Source of the DNA: Lycium barbarum
Taxonomy: Eukaryota; Streptophyta; Magnoliopsida; Solanales; Solanaceae
NCBI RefSeq assembly: GCF_019175385.1
Contig: NC_083346.1
Coordinates: 118,981,771 to 119,045,770 of the forward strand
DNA: 64,000 nucleotides
Reading direction: 5' to 3'
Below the pieces are notes generated by a model that did no database searches, was not told the origin of the DNA, and worked only from the letters and a program-made list of their open reading frames with translations. Made by a program: the position numbers and the translations under genes. Below are positions 45,447 to 56,449 of this stretch, one piece after another (the first letter of the stretch is position 1; each line of letters opens with the position of its first letter).

Positions 45447-48400
45447 AGTTGGACTCGTGTTTGGTTATAGTTTTTACAGAGAATATTTGATTGTACCAAA
45501 AGTGAAAACAAGGTTTTAGTAGTTTTTCAAATTCATGTATTTGAAATTTTCACGGCCAAACGCTGATTTTCAAATAAAGTGAAAAAAAATTTCGGAAAAA
45601 AAGTGAATAATTCTCATGGCCAAACGGGCACAAGCAAACAATAGTATCCTACAAGCATTTATGTATAATTTAGATAAATAGTATTGGGATGGGGTGGAGG
45701 GTGGGGGCGGGGCGGGTGTTGGTGAGGTTGTTGGTCGGGGTGGGGGTGGGGGAGTGTGGGTTGGGTGGGCGGGGGTGGTGGGGAGGAGACTAGGAACCAA
45801 TCAATGTGGAAGGCCCATTTGTGAGACTTGTTTTCCCTACTTTTGTTAGGGAAGTCATTTCCCTACTTCCTAGAGAAAATGTTTTCAAAAAATTTTGACC
45901 AACCGAACATGAGAAAATTGGAAAACATTTTCCTCCATAACAAACACGCCCTAAATGAAGTAACAACGTTAAAAAACGTATGAGATTTGTTTTTTCTATT
46001 GAATTGATTTGAACAGGTTATACTCAAAAATCCAACAAGAAAAGATGTCAGCAAAGAGTTCCTTTCATGGTTTTATCTGTAATAAAGGGTACTCAATCAA
46101 GAACCAAAAGGATAAGTGACAGAAGTAGTAATAGTAGCAGTAGTAATTCAAGAAAAGATAGTAACTTTAAGCTCATATTGAGTGAAGGGAGAGATAATGA
46201 TGAAAATTATGGATGTATATGTCCTGGTTGTGGAATCTTTATGCAAGATGAAAACCCAAATCTTCCTGGTTATTATAAGGAAAAAAGAGCGGAAGAAGAT
46301 ATAGAGGATTTTTTGGATGATGAGGATGTTGTTGGTGATGGGGATGATGAAAAGGAGGATGAATTTGAGGATTATATTGAGGGGGAATTGGAAGAAAGTG
46401 AAGGTGAAGAAATGGGGTCAGGGAGTGAAGATGGATTCGATGCTTGGGATTCAGAGTTGGAAGAAGATGACGACGATTTAAAAGAGCTAGATGGTTTTTT
46501 GCCAGCTGGTTTAGGTTATGGTAACATTACAGAAGAGGTTCTTGAGAAAGGAAAGAAGAAAAGGGTGTCGAAATCGGAGAGGAAAAAGATGGCGAGGGAA
46601 GCAGCTAAGGGAGAGAAAGAGGAGGTCACGGTTTGTGCTCGATGCCATTCGTTGAGGAACTATGGACAAGTGAAGAATGAGATGGCCGAAAACCTAATAC
46701 CCGATTTCGACTTTGACCAATTGATTACTACTAGATTGATGAGACCTACCGGGAAAGCCGATGCCACGGTTGTAGTTATGGTGGTTGATTGTGTTGATTT
46801 TGATGGTTCCTTTCCGAAACGAGCTGCTAAATCTTTGTTTAAGGCACTAGAACAAAGCAAAGATGGGTTGACACAAAGTAAAAAGTTGCCTAAGCTTGTT
46901 CTTGTGGCTACAAAAGTTGACCTTCTCCCTTCACAAATTTCCCCCGCGCGTTTGGACAAATGGGTTCGACACCGTGCTAAAGCTAATGGAGCACCTAAGT
47001 TAAGTGGAGTTTACATGGTAAGTTCCCGTAAAGATTTAGGTGTTCGAAATTTACTGGCATTTGTTAAAGAATTGGCTGGTCCTCGAGGAAATGTGTGGGT
47101 TATTGGGGCCCAAAATGCAGGCAAGTCGACGTTAATCAACGCATTTGCTAAAAAAGAAGGTGTAAAAGCAACTAAGCTTACAGAAGCTCCTGTACCTGGA
47201 ACTACTCTGGGAATACTGAGAATCGGAGGAATATTGTCAGCCAAGGCAAAGATGTATGATACTCCGGGTCTTTTACATCCTTATCTTTTGTCCATTCGAT
47301 TAAATAGGGAGGAGCAAAAAATGGTTGAGATACGAAAGGAGCTGCAACCTCGAACATTTAGGATTAAGGCAAGTTAGTCTCTCTTATTTACTTTATCGTT
47401 TTATAGCCCATCATATGATCTGTTTCATGATAAATAGCTGAAGAACGTACTCTTTTCTAACTTTATGATTACTGAACCGTATTAGTTATTTGAACTTTAT
47501 GAATAGGTATGAATATCTGTACGAACGTATTGCAGTTAATCCCGTAAGAACGCTTCTTTGATCTGAAATTGCGCTCGAAATAATGATGTGCATGAATATT
47601 CAAATTTACCAGTTGACTCACACTTATCAGCACTACCGCACATTCTGATCTTTGCATGATCCCTTAAGCTTTCCTTCAATACAATTTACTATTCATACCC
47701 TTACTCCCTGCGTCCAGTTTGTGGGAAGGTGTTTCATTGGTCACGGAGTTTAAGAGAAAAAGGAAGACATTTGAAACTTGTGGTCTAAAACAAGCCTGAG
47801 AAATTTCTTTAACTATGAATCATATCATTAGGAGTAAAATGGGAAGTTTAAAATCAAATTGTTATAAACTTTTCTAAGGATTTCTCTTGTTGGGACTGAC
47901 AAAAAAGGAAGGAGTGTCATAAAAATTGGGACGAGGGAGTAGTTGTTAGCACTTATATAGTCTTTCTGCATGAAGTTTTGATGTGACATGTGAAAATAGG
48001 TTCTGTGCTCTAGAAATAGGTTCAGCCCTTTTGTTTGGTTGGTAATATTGATAAAGCAACTGCCAGGGCTATGAACTTAGAGAGAAATTTGACGAAATGA
48101 CCTTAAATCCTTGTAAACTGATCCCTAATGGAATTATTTGGGATTCAGATAGCTCCTTTTATACATCCCTCAGAATTAGCTGTTCTTTTAGTTTATATTG
48201 CTGTAAAAAATATATGAGACTGCAACAGAACTTTCTGCTGAGATCAAAAGATTTGACTCTAAAATGTATATTTTGCAATTTTTTTTGCAGCAAGGGCAGA
48301 CTGTACATATTGGAGGCTTAGTTAGACTGGATTTAGTTCAAGCATCAATAGAAACAATCTATGTCACTGTCTGGGCATCACCAAGTGTTTCTCTTCATCT

Positions 48401-50541
48401 AGGGAAGACTGAAAATGCTGATGAGCTCAAAAACAACCATGCTGGAGTGAGATTGCAGGTAATACTCTAATTCTTGCAGTATTTCTGATTCAGTAATATT
48501 TCCTACTTCATTGCCAATTCCACTCGAACAGTATCACTATGTTTTGGGTTGAAGATCAATGTATAGATTTGAGAGAAGTACAAGGAGAGGAGAGGATCTT
48601 CTTTGTTAAAGAAAAGTAGTAGTGGCAAAAACAACTATGAACCAAGTTAGCGTGATAGCTTCCTTCTAGATGTCATAGTGCCGTATGTGTTGACAAGTCC
48701 TCTACCCTTGGTTCATCAATAACCAAACTCCCAAGTCTCTACTAATAACTAATAGTCTAGAAGCCCCATCTTCAGTATTACTTATGCCTATCCTTGTAGA
48801 TTTTCTAGCCCTAAAGAAAAATATCATGAAATATTTTGACTCTCCTTTTAGCCATCCTATGTGAAATTTAGTTTTTGGTAGATCGAAAATCATTTCACTG
48901 ATAATTCGCCAAAGTGGTGCAAAGTTATTGTTGAGTTGAACTTCCAAAATGTTTTATCCAAATCCTATGCCAAACACATATTTTCTTTATGCCAAAAGTA
49001 GAAGCGAAATAAAATAGACTTCTTGATCTTCCATGTTGGTGTTTCAACTCCTTTGGCCTTTGGACATCCTTCTCCTCTCTCTTTCTAAATCATCCAAATT
49101 AAACACAAGGGTGCTAGCCTCCAAACATCTTTCTGTCTCCCCATTTTGATCCTTCTGTTTCCATAATTTGTTTATTTCCACATTGGTTGGATCTTGGATA
49201 CAACTGTTCTACCCATGCGCGGTGATGTGGTTCGCCAAGCTGAGACAAATCTTTCCAGCTTCAGTTCACCTTATTATGCTTTAGATCTTGAGCTTAAATG
49301 AAAAAACATGGTCAGTGGGGATTCATATAGCTAACGACAACTTGTTTGGGACTCAAGCTGTTCGGGGCAACTGCCTATCGATTTGAGTTTCCCTACCCAG
49401 CAGGAGGTGTAACCGGCCCCGGACCCGGACCCGGACCCGGACCCAAGGGAAGGAGTAGACCCGCAACCTATACGTCTTTCCGAACTGGACCAGCTGATTC
49501 TTACTTGCTAAGGAGGATGAGGGGAAGCTCTTGACTCTAAGCTAGTCAAAGAAGCACGATTGATCATTCGGCTCATTTTTGTTGTAGTATCTTGTTATTA
49601 CAGGGGACACGTAATGGTGAGCTGGTGCTGCACACAATTAGGGTTAAGAATACACTAACCATTTTCTCCTTCATTGAGAGTTCGCCATGTAGCTCTCGAA
49701 CCTTATCTCTATCCATGCCTGCTCTTCTGTCCAAGTGGCACCTACATTACTTCCTAAAGCCACATCAACAAAACAGTGGGAACGGATAAAATACTGCTAT
49801 ACATAGCGGACTATACAGAATCTGGAAAAAGAAAAGCATAATTTTACTAAACTGAATAATGATAGAGTGTGGAATGGAATCTTTTCCTTGGGCTCTGTGG
49901 CCCATTTGCAGGTTTTTGTTCTGTCTGTATATGTTTTCCAAGTTAACACCCAAAGGAAAATTCACTCTAAGAAGCTCAGCAACAAGCATTTTTAAGCATA
50001 TATAGTCTAACGAGTTGTGTTTGTTCAACGCTATCCAGTGCTCCTGTTTCACCATCTTCTCTTCCTATCTTGCACCTTGATTATTATGGGTCATAGTCTC
50101 ATAGATGAAACTGGTTTATCGATGCCTCTAAGATGGTTTCAATTCAAAAGCTTAAAACAAAAGGATCGTAAAGAGCACAGAAATACTCTAATTGTACTTT
50201 CTTTTTCTTTAATTTTCTAGCCTCCTGTTTCCGTGGAGCGGGTTTCTGAATTGGGACAATGGCAAAAGCGGGAAGTCAAAGCACGTGGAACAAGCTGGGA
50301 TGTCAAAAGCATGGATGTGGCTGTCGCTGGCTTAGGCTGGTTCTCCCTTGGTTTGAAAGGCGAAGCAGATTTAGCGCTGTGGACATATGATGGCATTCAG
50401 ATCACATTGCGGGAACCATTGGTACTTGATCGTGCAAGCTCTATCGAAAGACCTGGATTTTGGCTGCCGAAGGCTATATCAGAGGCCATTGCTAACCGAT
50501 CAAAGATTGAAGGTCAAGAACTTTCAGAAGTAACTGACTAA
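44826..50541 (+). CDS. BPG2: Chloroplast GTPase, BPG2/YqeH type (four exons)
   Basis: Exons 44826-44934, 46017-47368, 48291-48458 and 50221-50541 join in frame to 649 residues, close to Arabidopsis BPG2. BPG2 is a plastid GTPase linked to chloroplast rRNA processing and brassinosteroid-dependent greening. The N-terminus is Ser/Thr-rich, like a transit peptide. Next comes a split Cys4 zinc finger (CPGCGIFMQ ... CARCHSLRNYG) around a very acidic Asp/Glu stretch. Then the GTPase motifs in permuted order: G4 TKVD, G5 SSRKD, G1 GAQNAGKST, G2-region PGTT, G3 DTPGL. G4-G5 before G1 is the hallmark of the YqeH/circularly permuted family. Exon 4 encodes the C-terminal domain. Introns are phase 1, 0 and 0; the second uses a GC donor. 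Introns 1 and 2 hold MITEs. All motifs are intact, so it should be functional. Confidence 0.9.
45119..45135. repeat. 17-nt poly(G) run in BPG2 intron 1
   Basis: An uninterrupted G run followed by GGTGGG-type words to about 45195. It may form G-quadruplexes, and its length is prone to assembly error. Confidence 0.8.
45252..45282 (+). repeat. 31-bp copy of BPG2 exon 1 inside intron 1
   Basis: Identical over 31 bases to 44869-44899 in exon 1 (begins ATTTATCTTTGAATTTCACC), 383 bp downstream in the same orientation. The intervening bases contain the left part of a MITE and the G-rich block. Confidence 0.9.
45286..45953. mobile_element. Nested TIR elements in BPG2 intron 1
   Basis: The outer element starts TAAGGTTGTGTTTGGTATGA and ends ATAACAAACACGCCCTAA. 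An inner element, about 45378-45633, starts ATAGGCATTTGGCCATAAAA and ends CATGGCCAAACGGGCACA. The families and nesting order are the same as at 37004-38224. A G-rich block fills 45690-45785. No coding capacity. Confidence 0.6.
47369..48290 (+). other. GC-AG intron 2 of the BPG2-type gene
   Basis: The exon ends ATTAAG and the intron begins GCAAGTTAG, so AAG|GCAAGT is a perfect extended donor except for C at position 2. The acceptor is TTTTTTTTGCAG at 48290. Splicing here joins two codon boundaries and the protein continues with QGQTVHIGGLVRLD, as expected for the family. The nearest GT (47373) would shift the frame. Reading through the donor ends at a stop two codons later. Confidence 0.85.
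47704..47939. mobile_element. Stowaway-type MITE in BPG2 intron 2
   Basis: Terminal CTCCCTGCGTCC and its near-complement GGGACGAGGGAG, flanked by TA on both sides (47702-47703 and 47940-47941). 236 bp. Ends and TA duplication are typical of Stowaway (Tc1/Mariner-derived) elements. Confidence 0.85.
49421..49444. repeat. (GGACCC)4 hexamer repeat in BPG2 intron 3
   Basis: Four perfect GGACCC units within a locally GC-rich segment of an AT-rich intron. The rest of intron 3 (48459-50220) shows no gene or complete transposon that I recognise. Confidence 0.85.
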
Positions 50542-51419
50542 AAGAGGTAGCTGAGTCAATTTGCTTGTGAACATTTCTAGTGTACAAGGCCTTGTACGCG
50601 ACTTAAAATATGGTTACTTGAGTAGTGTAGGCAAATGGGCAGGTTGAAAACGGGTTAGACTAAAATACAGAATAGTCCCTTATGAAGGAGATCAAATGAA
50701 AACAAGAGGGAGAGAACAGTTGTGCCATTATAGTGTATGCACACACGTACGTGAATTGGGAAATAGGAACAGTCAAGATTCCTTCTTGTTTTCATGTCTC
50801 TCTTGTAATTAAACACTTGTGAGTTTTAACTGAGGCTGATTTAGGATTTGAAGCTTATGTGTTCCTATAATAACCTCACTCTTGCCTTTAAATTTACGTT
50901 TCTTAGTTTGACTTGACATGAAATTTAAGAAAATAAAGAGAATATTTGAATCTTTTCGTCTAAAAGTAAAGATGTGTATAATGTACCAAAAGATCATTTG
51001 AATCTTTTCTTCTTAAACATGTCACATGGGATGTAAGAATTAAGGGGTTGCTAAACACAGAAAGTAACATTCTTTTGAAAAGACAAAAAGAGTCACATAA
51101 ATTGAAATAAAAGTAGTAGGAAATACCTTACCTTGTAGTGGAGTATCTTCAAACATTAACTGGAAAATTCTTGCAAGTTTAACAAACATAAGAAATCACA
51201 TTACCAGGATATAAGTCGACTAATACACGATTTGAAGTTTTAACTCAACAACACGTTACAACAGTAAAACAATGGCAAAAAAAAAAGATGAACAAAACGA
51301 GATAGAAATAAGGAAAACACCAAAAATCAATGATATATTTCTTCGTCACACTTTTATAGGCTAGGAGCGATAAAGGGCTGAATCTTCATGTATCCTGGCA
51401 GCAAGGTGTAGGCTCTAGT
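50542..51419. other. BPG2 3' flank; convergent intergenic region
   Basis: 3' untranslated and downstream sequence of the plus-strand GTPase gene facing the minus-strand DUF26 gene. Blocks from here (about 50540-50800 and 50880-51060) recur at 60250-60890, and one block recurs at about 57565-57605. Confidence 0.6.
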
Positions 51420-51821
51420 TTATTTGCTGAACGAGTATTGTTCATATCTCATTGAACAATCAACAAATTCGACTTGACCTCCGATGCTTCTATCACAAGT
51501 ACTCAACAAGAATGATTTTGCACTACTTAGACAAAGGGCGCAGTCTGAAAATTCTAAAATTGGGTTGCAAGTAGCATGGCCATAAACTAAGGCATTGTTT
51601 GCATAGTGAGTATAACCTTGATTTGGAGTCACATTTTGTAATTCTTCAAGAACATAAGCTAAGCTTTGTGCAAATGGACCACTCTTATCATACTCATTGC
51701 CATTGCATGTATGGTTCACTTCATTGGTGTTTGGTTCACTTCTCACAAAGCTACTAAACCCCCATATTCCAATTATAAGGAATATGGTTAGCATTCTCAT
51801 TCTCAAAATAGAAAGATCCAT
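51420..51821 (-). CDS. Secreted single-DUF26 (ginkbilobin-2-like) protein, copy 1
   Basis: 133 residues, one exon. A hydrophobic signal peptide (about 1-28, MLTIFLIIGIWGFSSFVRS region) predicts export to the apoplast. The mature part is one DUF26/Gnk2 domain with all six cysteines, including the family pattern C-X8-C-X2-C (CNPILEFSDCALC). Ginkbilobin-2 is a mannose-binding antifungal protein that uses Asn11, Arg93 and Glu104. Here the Asn after the first Cys and the Glu in RYEQ are kept, but the Arg position reads Gln (GGQV). Sugar binding may therefore differ. There is no kinase or second domain, so it is not a CRK. First ATG chosen; two further Mets lie within ten residues. TATA-like motif at 51904-51911. 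Confidence 0.85.
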   Translation of the reverse strand: MDLSILRMRMLTIFLIIGIWGFSSFVRSEPNTNEVNHTCNGNEYDKSGPFAQSLAYVLEELQNVTPNQGYTHYANNALVYGHATCNPILEFSDCALCLSSAKSFLLSTCDRSIGGQVEFVDCSMRYEQYSFSK

Positions 51822-51903
51822 AGCTAGCCTCTCTAGTTTTGTATCTTCTTATCTTCCACTAGTACTTCTTTCGTGTTACAAATTTGAGTTTTACATGTTC
51901 TTG

Positions 51904-51911
51904 TTTAAATA
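51904..51911 (-). promoter_or_regulatory. TATA-like motif, DUF26 copy 1
   Basis: TATTTAAA on the minus strand, 83 bp upstream of the ATG. The same motif, with flanking GGCCAAATC upstream and CAAG or CAAA downstream, precedes all three paralogues. Confidence 0.65.
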
Positions 51912-53261
51912 GATTTGGCCATCCATTGGTTCCTCCACCAAAGCAAATTAAATACTCCATGATTTGGTCTAATTGGCTTGTTTTTATTATTTACTAAAGA
52001 TTCATGGGAAAACATGTACACTATCCTTTTTTTGTTTACGTGACATTATATTTTTTCGTTAGTGGCATGTTCTAAAAAGAATGACACATTGCTATATTTA
52101 AAAATAATTTAATTTTAAATTTCCGATTTTATTCTTGATTAAAATTAGTTTTTATAGCCAAACAAATATTATGGTATGCTTAAGACCTTAATTAAGTTTC
52201 AAATGTATTTTCTTTCTTAAGCTCTGTGCAGAGTAACACTACGTCACTTAAAATGAAACTACCTAGAGGATAAAAACCATACTCGTACTCGGTGTTTGCA
52301 CTAAATCAATGAATGTAAGACAAATGTCTTTTATATGCACATTTAATTTATCACTTAATCATAGTTAAGTGATATGTATTTTCACTTTAACTTTTAATTA
52401 CAAAAGTGAAATTGCTTGATTTAATGTTAACACCGGATACATTGAGTAGTATTTTTTATTTTTTCAATACGTATGCCGGCCAAGAAGTACTGCATGCATC
52501 TTAATTTCGTACTGATCGTCCATTTTTGGCATGGTCTTGTTTATATCTTTGACTTAGTGATTATTGGTTGAGCAAGAGAGTGAGAATTGTCTTTTCTTCT
52601 GTTAAATTTCTCTCTTTTTTTTAGTTTTTTTGTTTATTACTCTGATAAAAAATGCTACAAACTCATCCCAAAGAGTAACAGACCAGGATCATAAGTCATT
52701 TTAGCCAAAGGTTACTTACGTATGGTGAAGATTAACTGCCAGAATATGGAGAAAATGATCGAGAGAATAACGTTTAAGAGCAATAATTAAAAATTGCTAA
52801 CATAAATAACATAACTTTTGCATCTTAACATAAATAGCAAATTTTATATCATTTTCTAACATATACATAAAAATCTGTAAGTTTATTAATCAAATAAAAT
52901 ATTAATAGGGATCCCACATAATTAGGGATTACATTTATCAAGGGGTCAATTTCCATCAATGCTCCATCATTGTACTTTTTACCACATTTCCTCTTTCCCC
53001 TCTCTCTCATGAGGTTGCTTGAGGGAATTTGTGATAAATTATTTTCATCAAATTTTATTTTAATGTTGAATAACTTTTTCTGTAAAATATATATTTAATA
53101 TATGTCGGCTATATTAGATAACAACTGTGTTTATATAATGTAAACTTTCCAGTAATATATCATATATAGTGTTTATACTATATTATATCAAATATATGGA
53201 TAACATATATTCAGTGTAATACATGTAACTAAGCAAAATCTATTATACATACTATATATGT
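51912..53261. other. Gene-free AT-rich region
   Basis: No gene recognised. 52480-52500 (ATGCCGGCCAAGAAGTA) resembles 62545-62565 downstream of copy 3, suggesting the duplicated unit extends to here. Confidence 0.4.
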
Positions 53262-53395
53262 GTGTATATATATATATCTGTGTGTGTATACATATATATA
53301 GATGTATCTACATGTGTATACATCTATATATATGTACACACACAGATATATATATGTGTGTGTGTACATATATATATATATATACACGGCTAATA
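53262..53395. repeat. TA/TG-rich palindrome
   Basis: The left arm (about 53265-53307, ATATCTGTGTGTGTATACAT... core) and right arm (about 53317-53357) are inverted copies of about 40 bp with one 2-bp indel, around a short TCTACATGTGT centre. Both arms consist of TA, TG and AC dinucleotide runs. Confidence 0.8.
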
Positions 53396-53875
53396 TATGG
53401 TTTATAGTATATATTTTTGGAATAGAAAATACAAACTACTAATCAAATTTAAAATATGTGAAAATAATATACTATATAATATCCAAATTCGAATTTAAAA
53501 AAAATTTTGCTAGCATTAAAAAAAGAAATAAAGGTGCTAAAAAAAAGGAAGGGTAAAAAAAAAAAAATTGATGATATAAAAAGAAAATAAGAACGGAAGA
53601 GATTAGGAAAAAAAAAAAGAATCTTTTAATCTTTTTTTAGTCAACCGTTATTAGCATTTTTTGAGGAATTAGTTGAGAAAAGGGCATATATTTATGATAG
53701 ATATTTTTTTTCTCATTTAATAGGGTTTATGCTAATATTGTGCAGGATATTTTTTTTAGGTCTTTAATAGGAGTTATATTATTATGGTAAATATTATTTG
53801 GCTATAACTGATACAATCAATCTTATGCTAAAAATTAGCAATGTCAATTTTAAGATTGCTTACTCACGTAACTTC
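53396..53875. other. Gene-free AT-rich region
   Basis: A/T-rich sequence with long A runs at 53540-53630. Nothing recognised. Confidence 0.4.
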
Positions 53876-54510
53876 CTCAAAATGATCAAAATGGTCGTTA
53901 ATGTATAGGGGTTGGACTATTTTGATCCTTATATAGTTCAAACTAAGTAAAAAGTATCATTCGCAAAAATGTCCCTATTTCGAGATGGTCTTTAATTTTT
54001 TTCCTTTTGTACTTTTGGCTCTGCATAACTTAGATTTTTGCCCTTTTGCCCATTTGGCGCTGCATAACTTAAATTTCTCTCGGCATAATTTAAGTTTAGC
54101 GTCGGCATATGTAACATAATCTCCCATAAGTTATGCCGGACAAGGCAAAACTCTCAATACCAAAACATAATCTAAAAAACAACATAAATTAGATTTCGCT
54201 TGGCATAGTTTGTATGTAGCATCGGTATATGTATCATAATATCCACACAAGTTATATATGCCGGAAAAAGTAAAACTTTCAACATTCAAATAATCTGAAA
54301 AATACTACCACATAGCTTAATTTTTATAGAACGTGTAACAAGCGAAGCAAAAGTTCAGTTTCTGAAGATAAAAGTGTTATAGAACTTATGCCGAGTGAAG
54401 CAGATCTAATCTAGATGTTTCCATTAAATAAGCAACAAACACAAAAAGTAAAGACCACAGATATGAGGGGCAAAATTAAAGATCTGTGCGTTTGAAGGTC
54501 AACCCGTACA
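53876..54510. mobile_element. TIR-like repeat related to the 43558 MITE family
   Basis: Left GTCCCTATTTCGAGATGGTC and TTTAATTTTTTTCCTTTTG, right GAGGGGCAAAATTAAAGATC and GTTTGAAGGTCAACCCG. The arms are loosely inverted. The interior has repeated GGCATAACTTAA and CGGCATATGTA words. Boundaries and duplication unclear. Confidence 0.4.
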
Positions 54511-55232
54511 TAATTTATGAAGTAAATAAGAAAGACGCCCAAATAAAAAACTAATCCAAACATATAAAAGTAAAAAAGAGAGAACCCCGAATAGAACTCA
54601 GTGTAGTTCAGAAGAGAATATTACACCCAATGACCTTGGAAATGAGGATCTTGAACTTTTGCACCCCCATGCTTGATAGGCAAATCTTTAAGGTTAAAAG
54701 ACAAAACATATTAAAACTTGAAGTTTTGCCCGTTAGGCAAGGCGATGTCAAAAATTCAAGACCACCCACTTTCAAGACCATTAATCTTGTAAATCAATAA
54801 TTGAAAAACTGAACTAATTTACGTAGTTGTTTTCTCTAGTAACTCAGTTGGTTTGGTTACCTGAACTTTCACTTTGTTGCTGAGGGTTCAATTCCCCAGC
54901 TTGTAATTCCCCTTCCCAACCCCCAATTAAAAAAAAAAGGAAGAAGAAGATTTCTCTAGTCCAAAAAAGTATCATAAAATATTTTAGACTCTCCTTTTAG
55001 CCATCTTATATTAAATTTAATTTTTGATAAGAAATTTTAAGGAACTTGTTTTTCTAGAAAAAAATATTATCAAAACATTTTGGCCAATAATCAATTAAAG
55101 AATGTTCTTCATACCAAACACTCCCTAGATCTTAGTACAAAGAAACATATACTCTCCGTCCCAATTTATTTGTCTGGCTTTTCTTTTTAATCTTAGTTTA
55201 AAAGGAAAATAATTTTTTCAAAAAAGATCAAT
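54511..55232. other. Gene-free region with repeat ends
   Basis: 55150-55190 (ACTCTCCGTCCCAATTTATT) is a Stowaway-like end without a visible partner. No genes. Confidence 0.4.
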
Positions 55233-55763
55233 TTAACTTAAAGTTTTTGCCCTGCTAAATAACGATAAAAAAAAATTAGCCCACATTTGAATCCCCCCCA
55301 CATTTGAACCCGTTTGTTCTCCCCAAATATCCATATGTTTGGTTCTCATATGAGCATTTAGTGTACCCGTTCCACCATCCTTACCAGTTCCTTGCTTAAA
55401 ACTAAATACTTGTCCACTTAGGGTACATGTAACTAATTGGTTTTCCCTATCCTTAGTCATAAATTTCCAAACTTTAGCTGTTGGCTTACGAGTTCTAGGC
55501 GATTTGTCTTGTGTATGTGATTGTGCAGGACCTGTATCTCCTATGGGATTTTCGGGGGGTTGTGTTTCATCATCATCATCATCTAAGTCTTCATTAAAAG
55601 TGTCGGTAAAATGTTGTTGCATTGCCTCATGACCTAAAAGTGGATTATTTCCACCAACATCAATACCTAAATTAGGTGTTTCTTCCACAAATGTTTCCTC
55701 ATTAAGCGCACCCCTAACAGTACGACTACTACTACCGGCACCACGTCTTAATCTCTTTGACAT
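55233..55763 (-). pseudogene. hAT transposase N-terminal fragment (BED zinc finger)
   Basis: Begins MSKRLRRGAGSSSRTVRG and continues through an acidic linker to a BED finger: KVWKFMTKDRENQL, VTCTLSGQVFSF, then HMRTKH. The second cysteine of the finger is replaced by serine (CTLS instead of CxxC), and the protein ends in unrelated residues about 30 positions later. The hAT RNase H-like core is absent, so it cannot transpose anything. A domesticated regulator is conceivable but unlikely given the broken finger. Confidence 0.75.
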
Positions 55764-56305
55764 TATTAAATAGAAATAATTTAAATCACAATCAAATAAA
55801 TCACAAGAAAATAAATTACAACAAATTAAATTTGCTAGAATTAAATTGCGTAAATTAAATTTCGAAAAATAAATTGCTAGAATTAAATTGCGAAAATTAA
55901 AGATAGAGTTGGAACGAAGGTACCAAATTGCCGGATTAATTTCCAACAAAGCGAAGGCGGCTAGAATTGCAAATCCACCAAAGCTACTTCGGATTGTTGC
56001 AAAATCACCAACTCCACCAACAATATTATAATTGCAAAATTAATAATTGAAAGTTGAAACTATAATAAGACTTTGTGGCTAATTATTGCAAAGTAACTAT
56101 AATTGAGAGATTGAGATTTGAGAGAAAGATGAAGAAGAGTGAATTGAAATGAAAATGAAGAAGGGTTTATATAGGGGTGGGGGAGGGGTTAAAGTGTTAA
56201 AAAAAAAAATTGGGGGCCAAAAATTAAGAAAATGACCGTTTGGCAACGGCCATTTTTGCAAATGGACCGTTGCCAACGGTCCATTACCGAGGCCCAACGG
56301 CTCTT

Positions 56306-56308
<3 letters not shown>

Positions 56309-56335
<27 letters not shown>
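56309..56335. repeat. 27-nt poly(T) run in hAT 5' region
   Basis: Uninterrupted T run adjacent to CCGTTGCCAACGG-type palindromes at 56237-56282. Confidence 0.8.
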
Positions 56336-56340
<5 letters not shown>

Positions 56341-56449
56341 TAACCGGTTTAACCGGTCCGGTTCCGGTTAAATTTTTTTTGGAACCGGACCGGTAAACTA
56401 ATATCCGGTTAACCGGAACCGGTTACAATGAACCGGTTGACACCTTTAT

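Noticed and set aside
46660..47244. Minus-strand open frames opposite BPG2 exon 2
   Set aside because: Antisense shadows of the conserved GTPase exon.
49346..49534. Open frame with a Gly-Pro repeat in BPG2 intron 3
   Set aside because: The GP repeat is the (GGACCC)4 microsatellite; it lies within an intron and has no support as an exon.
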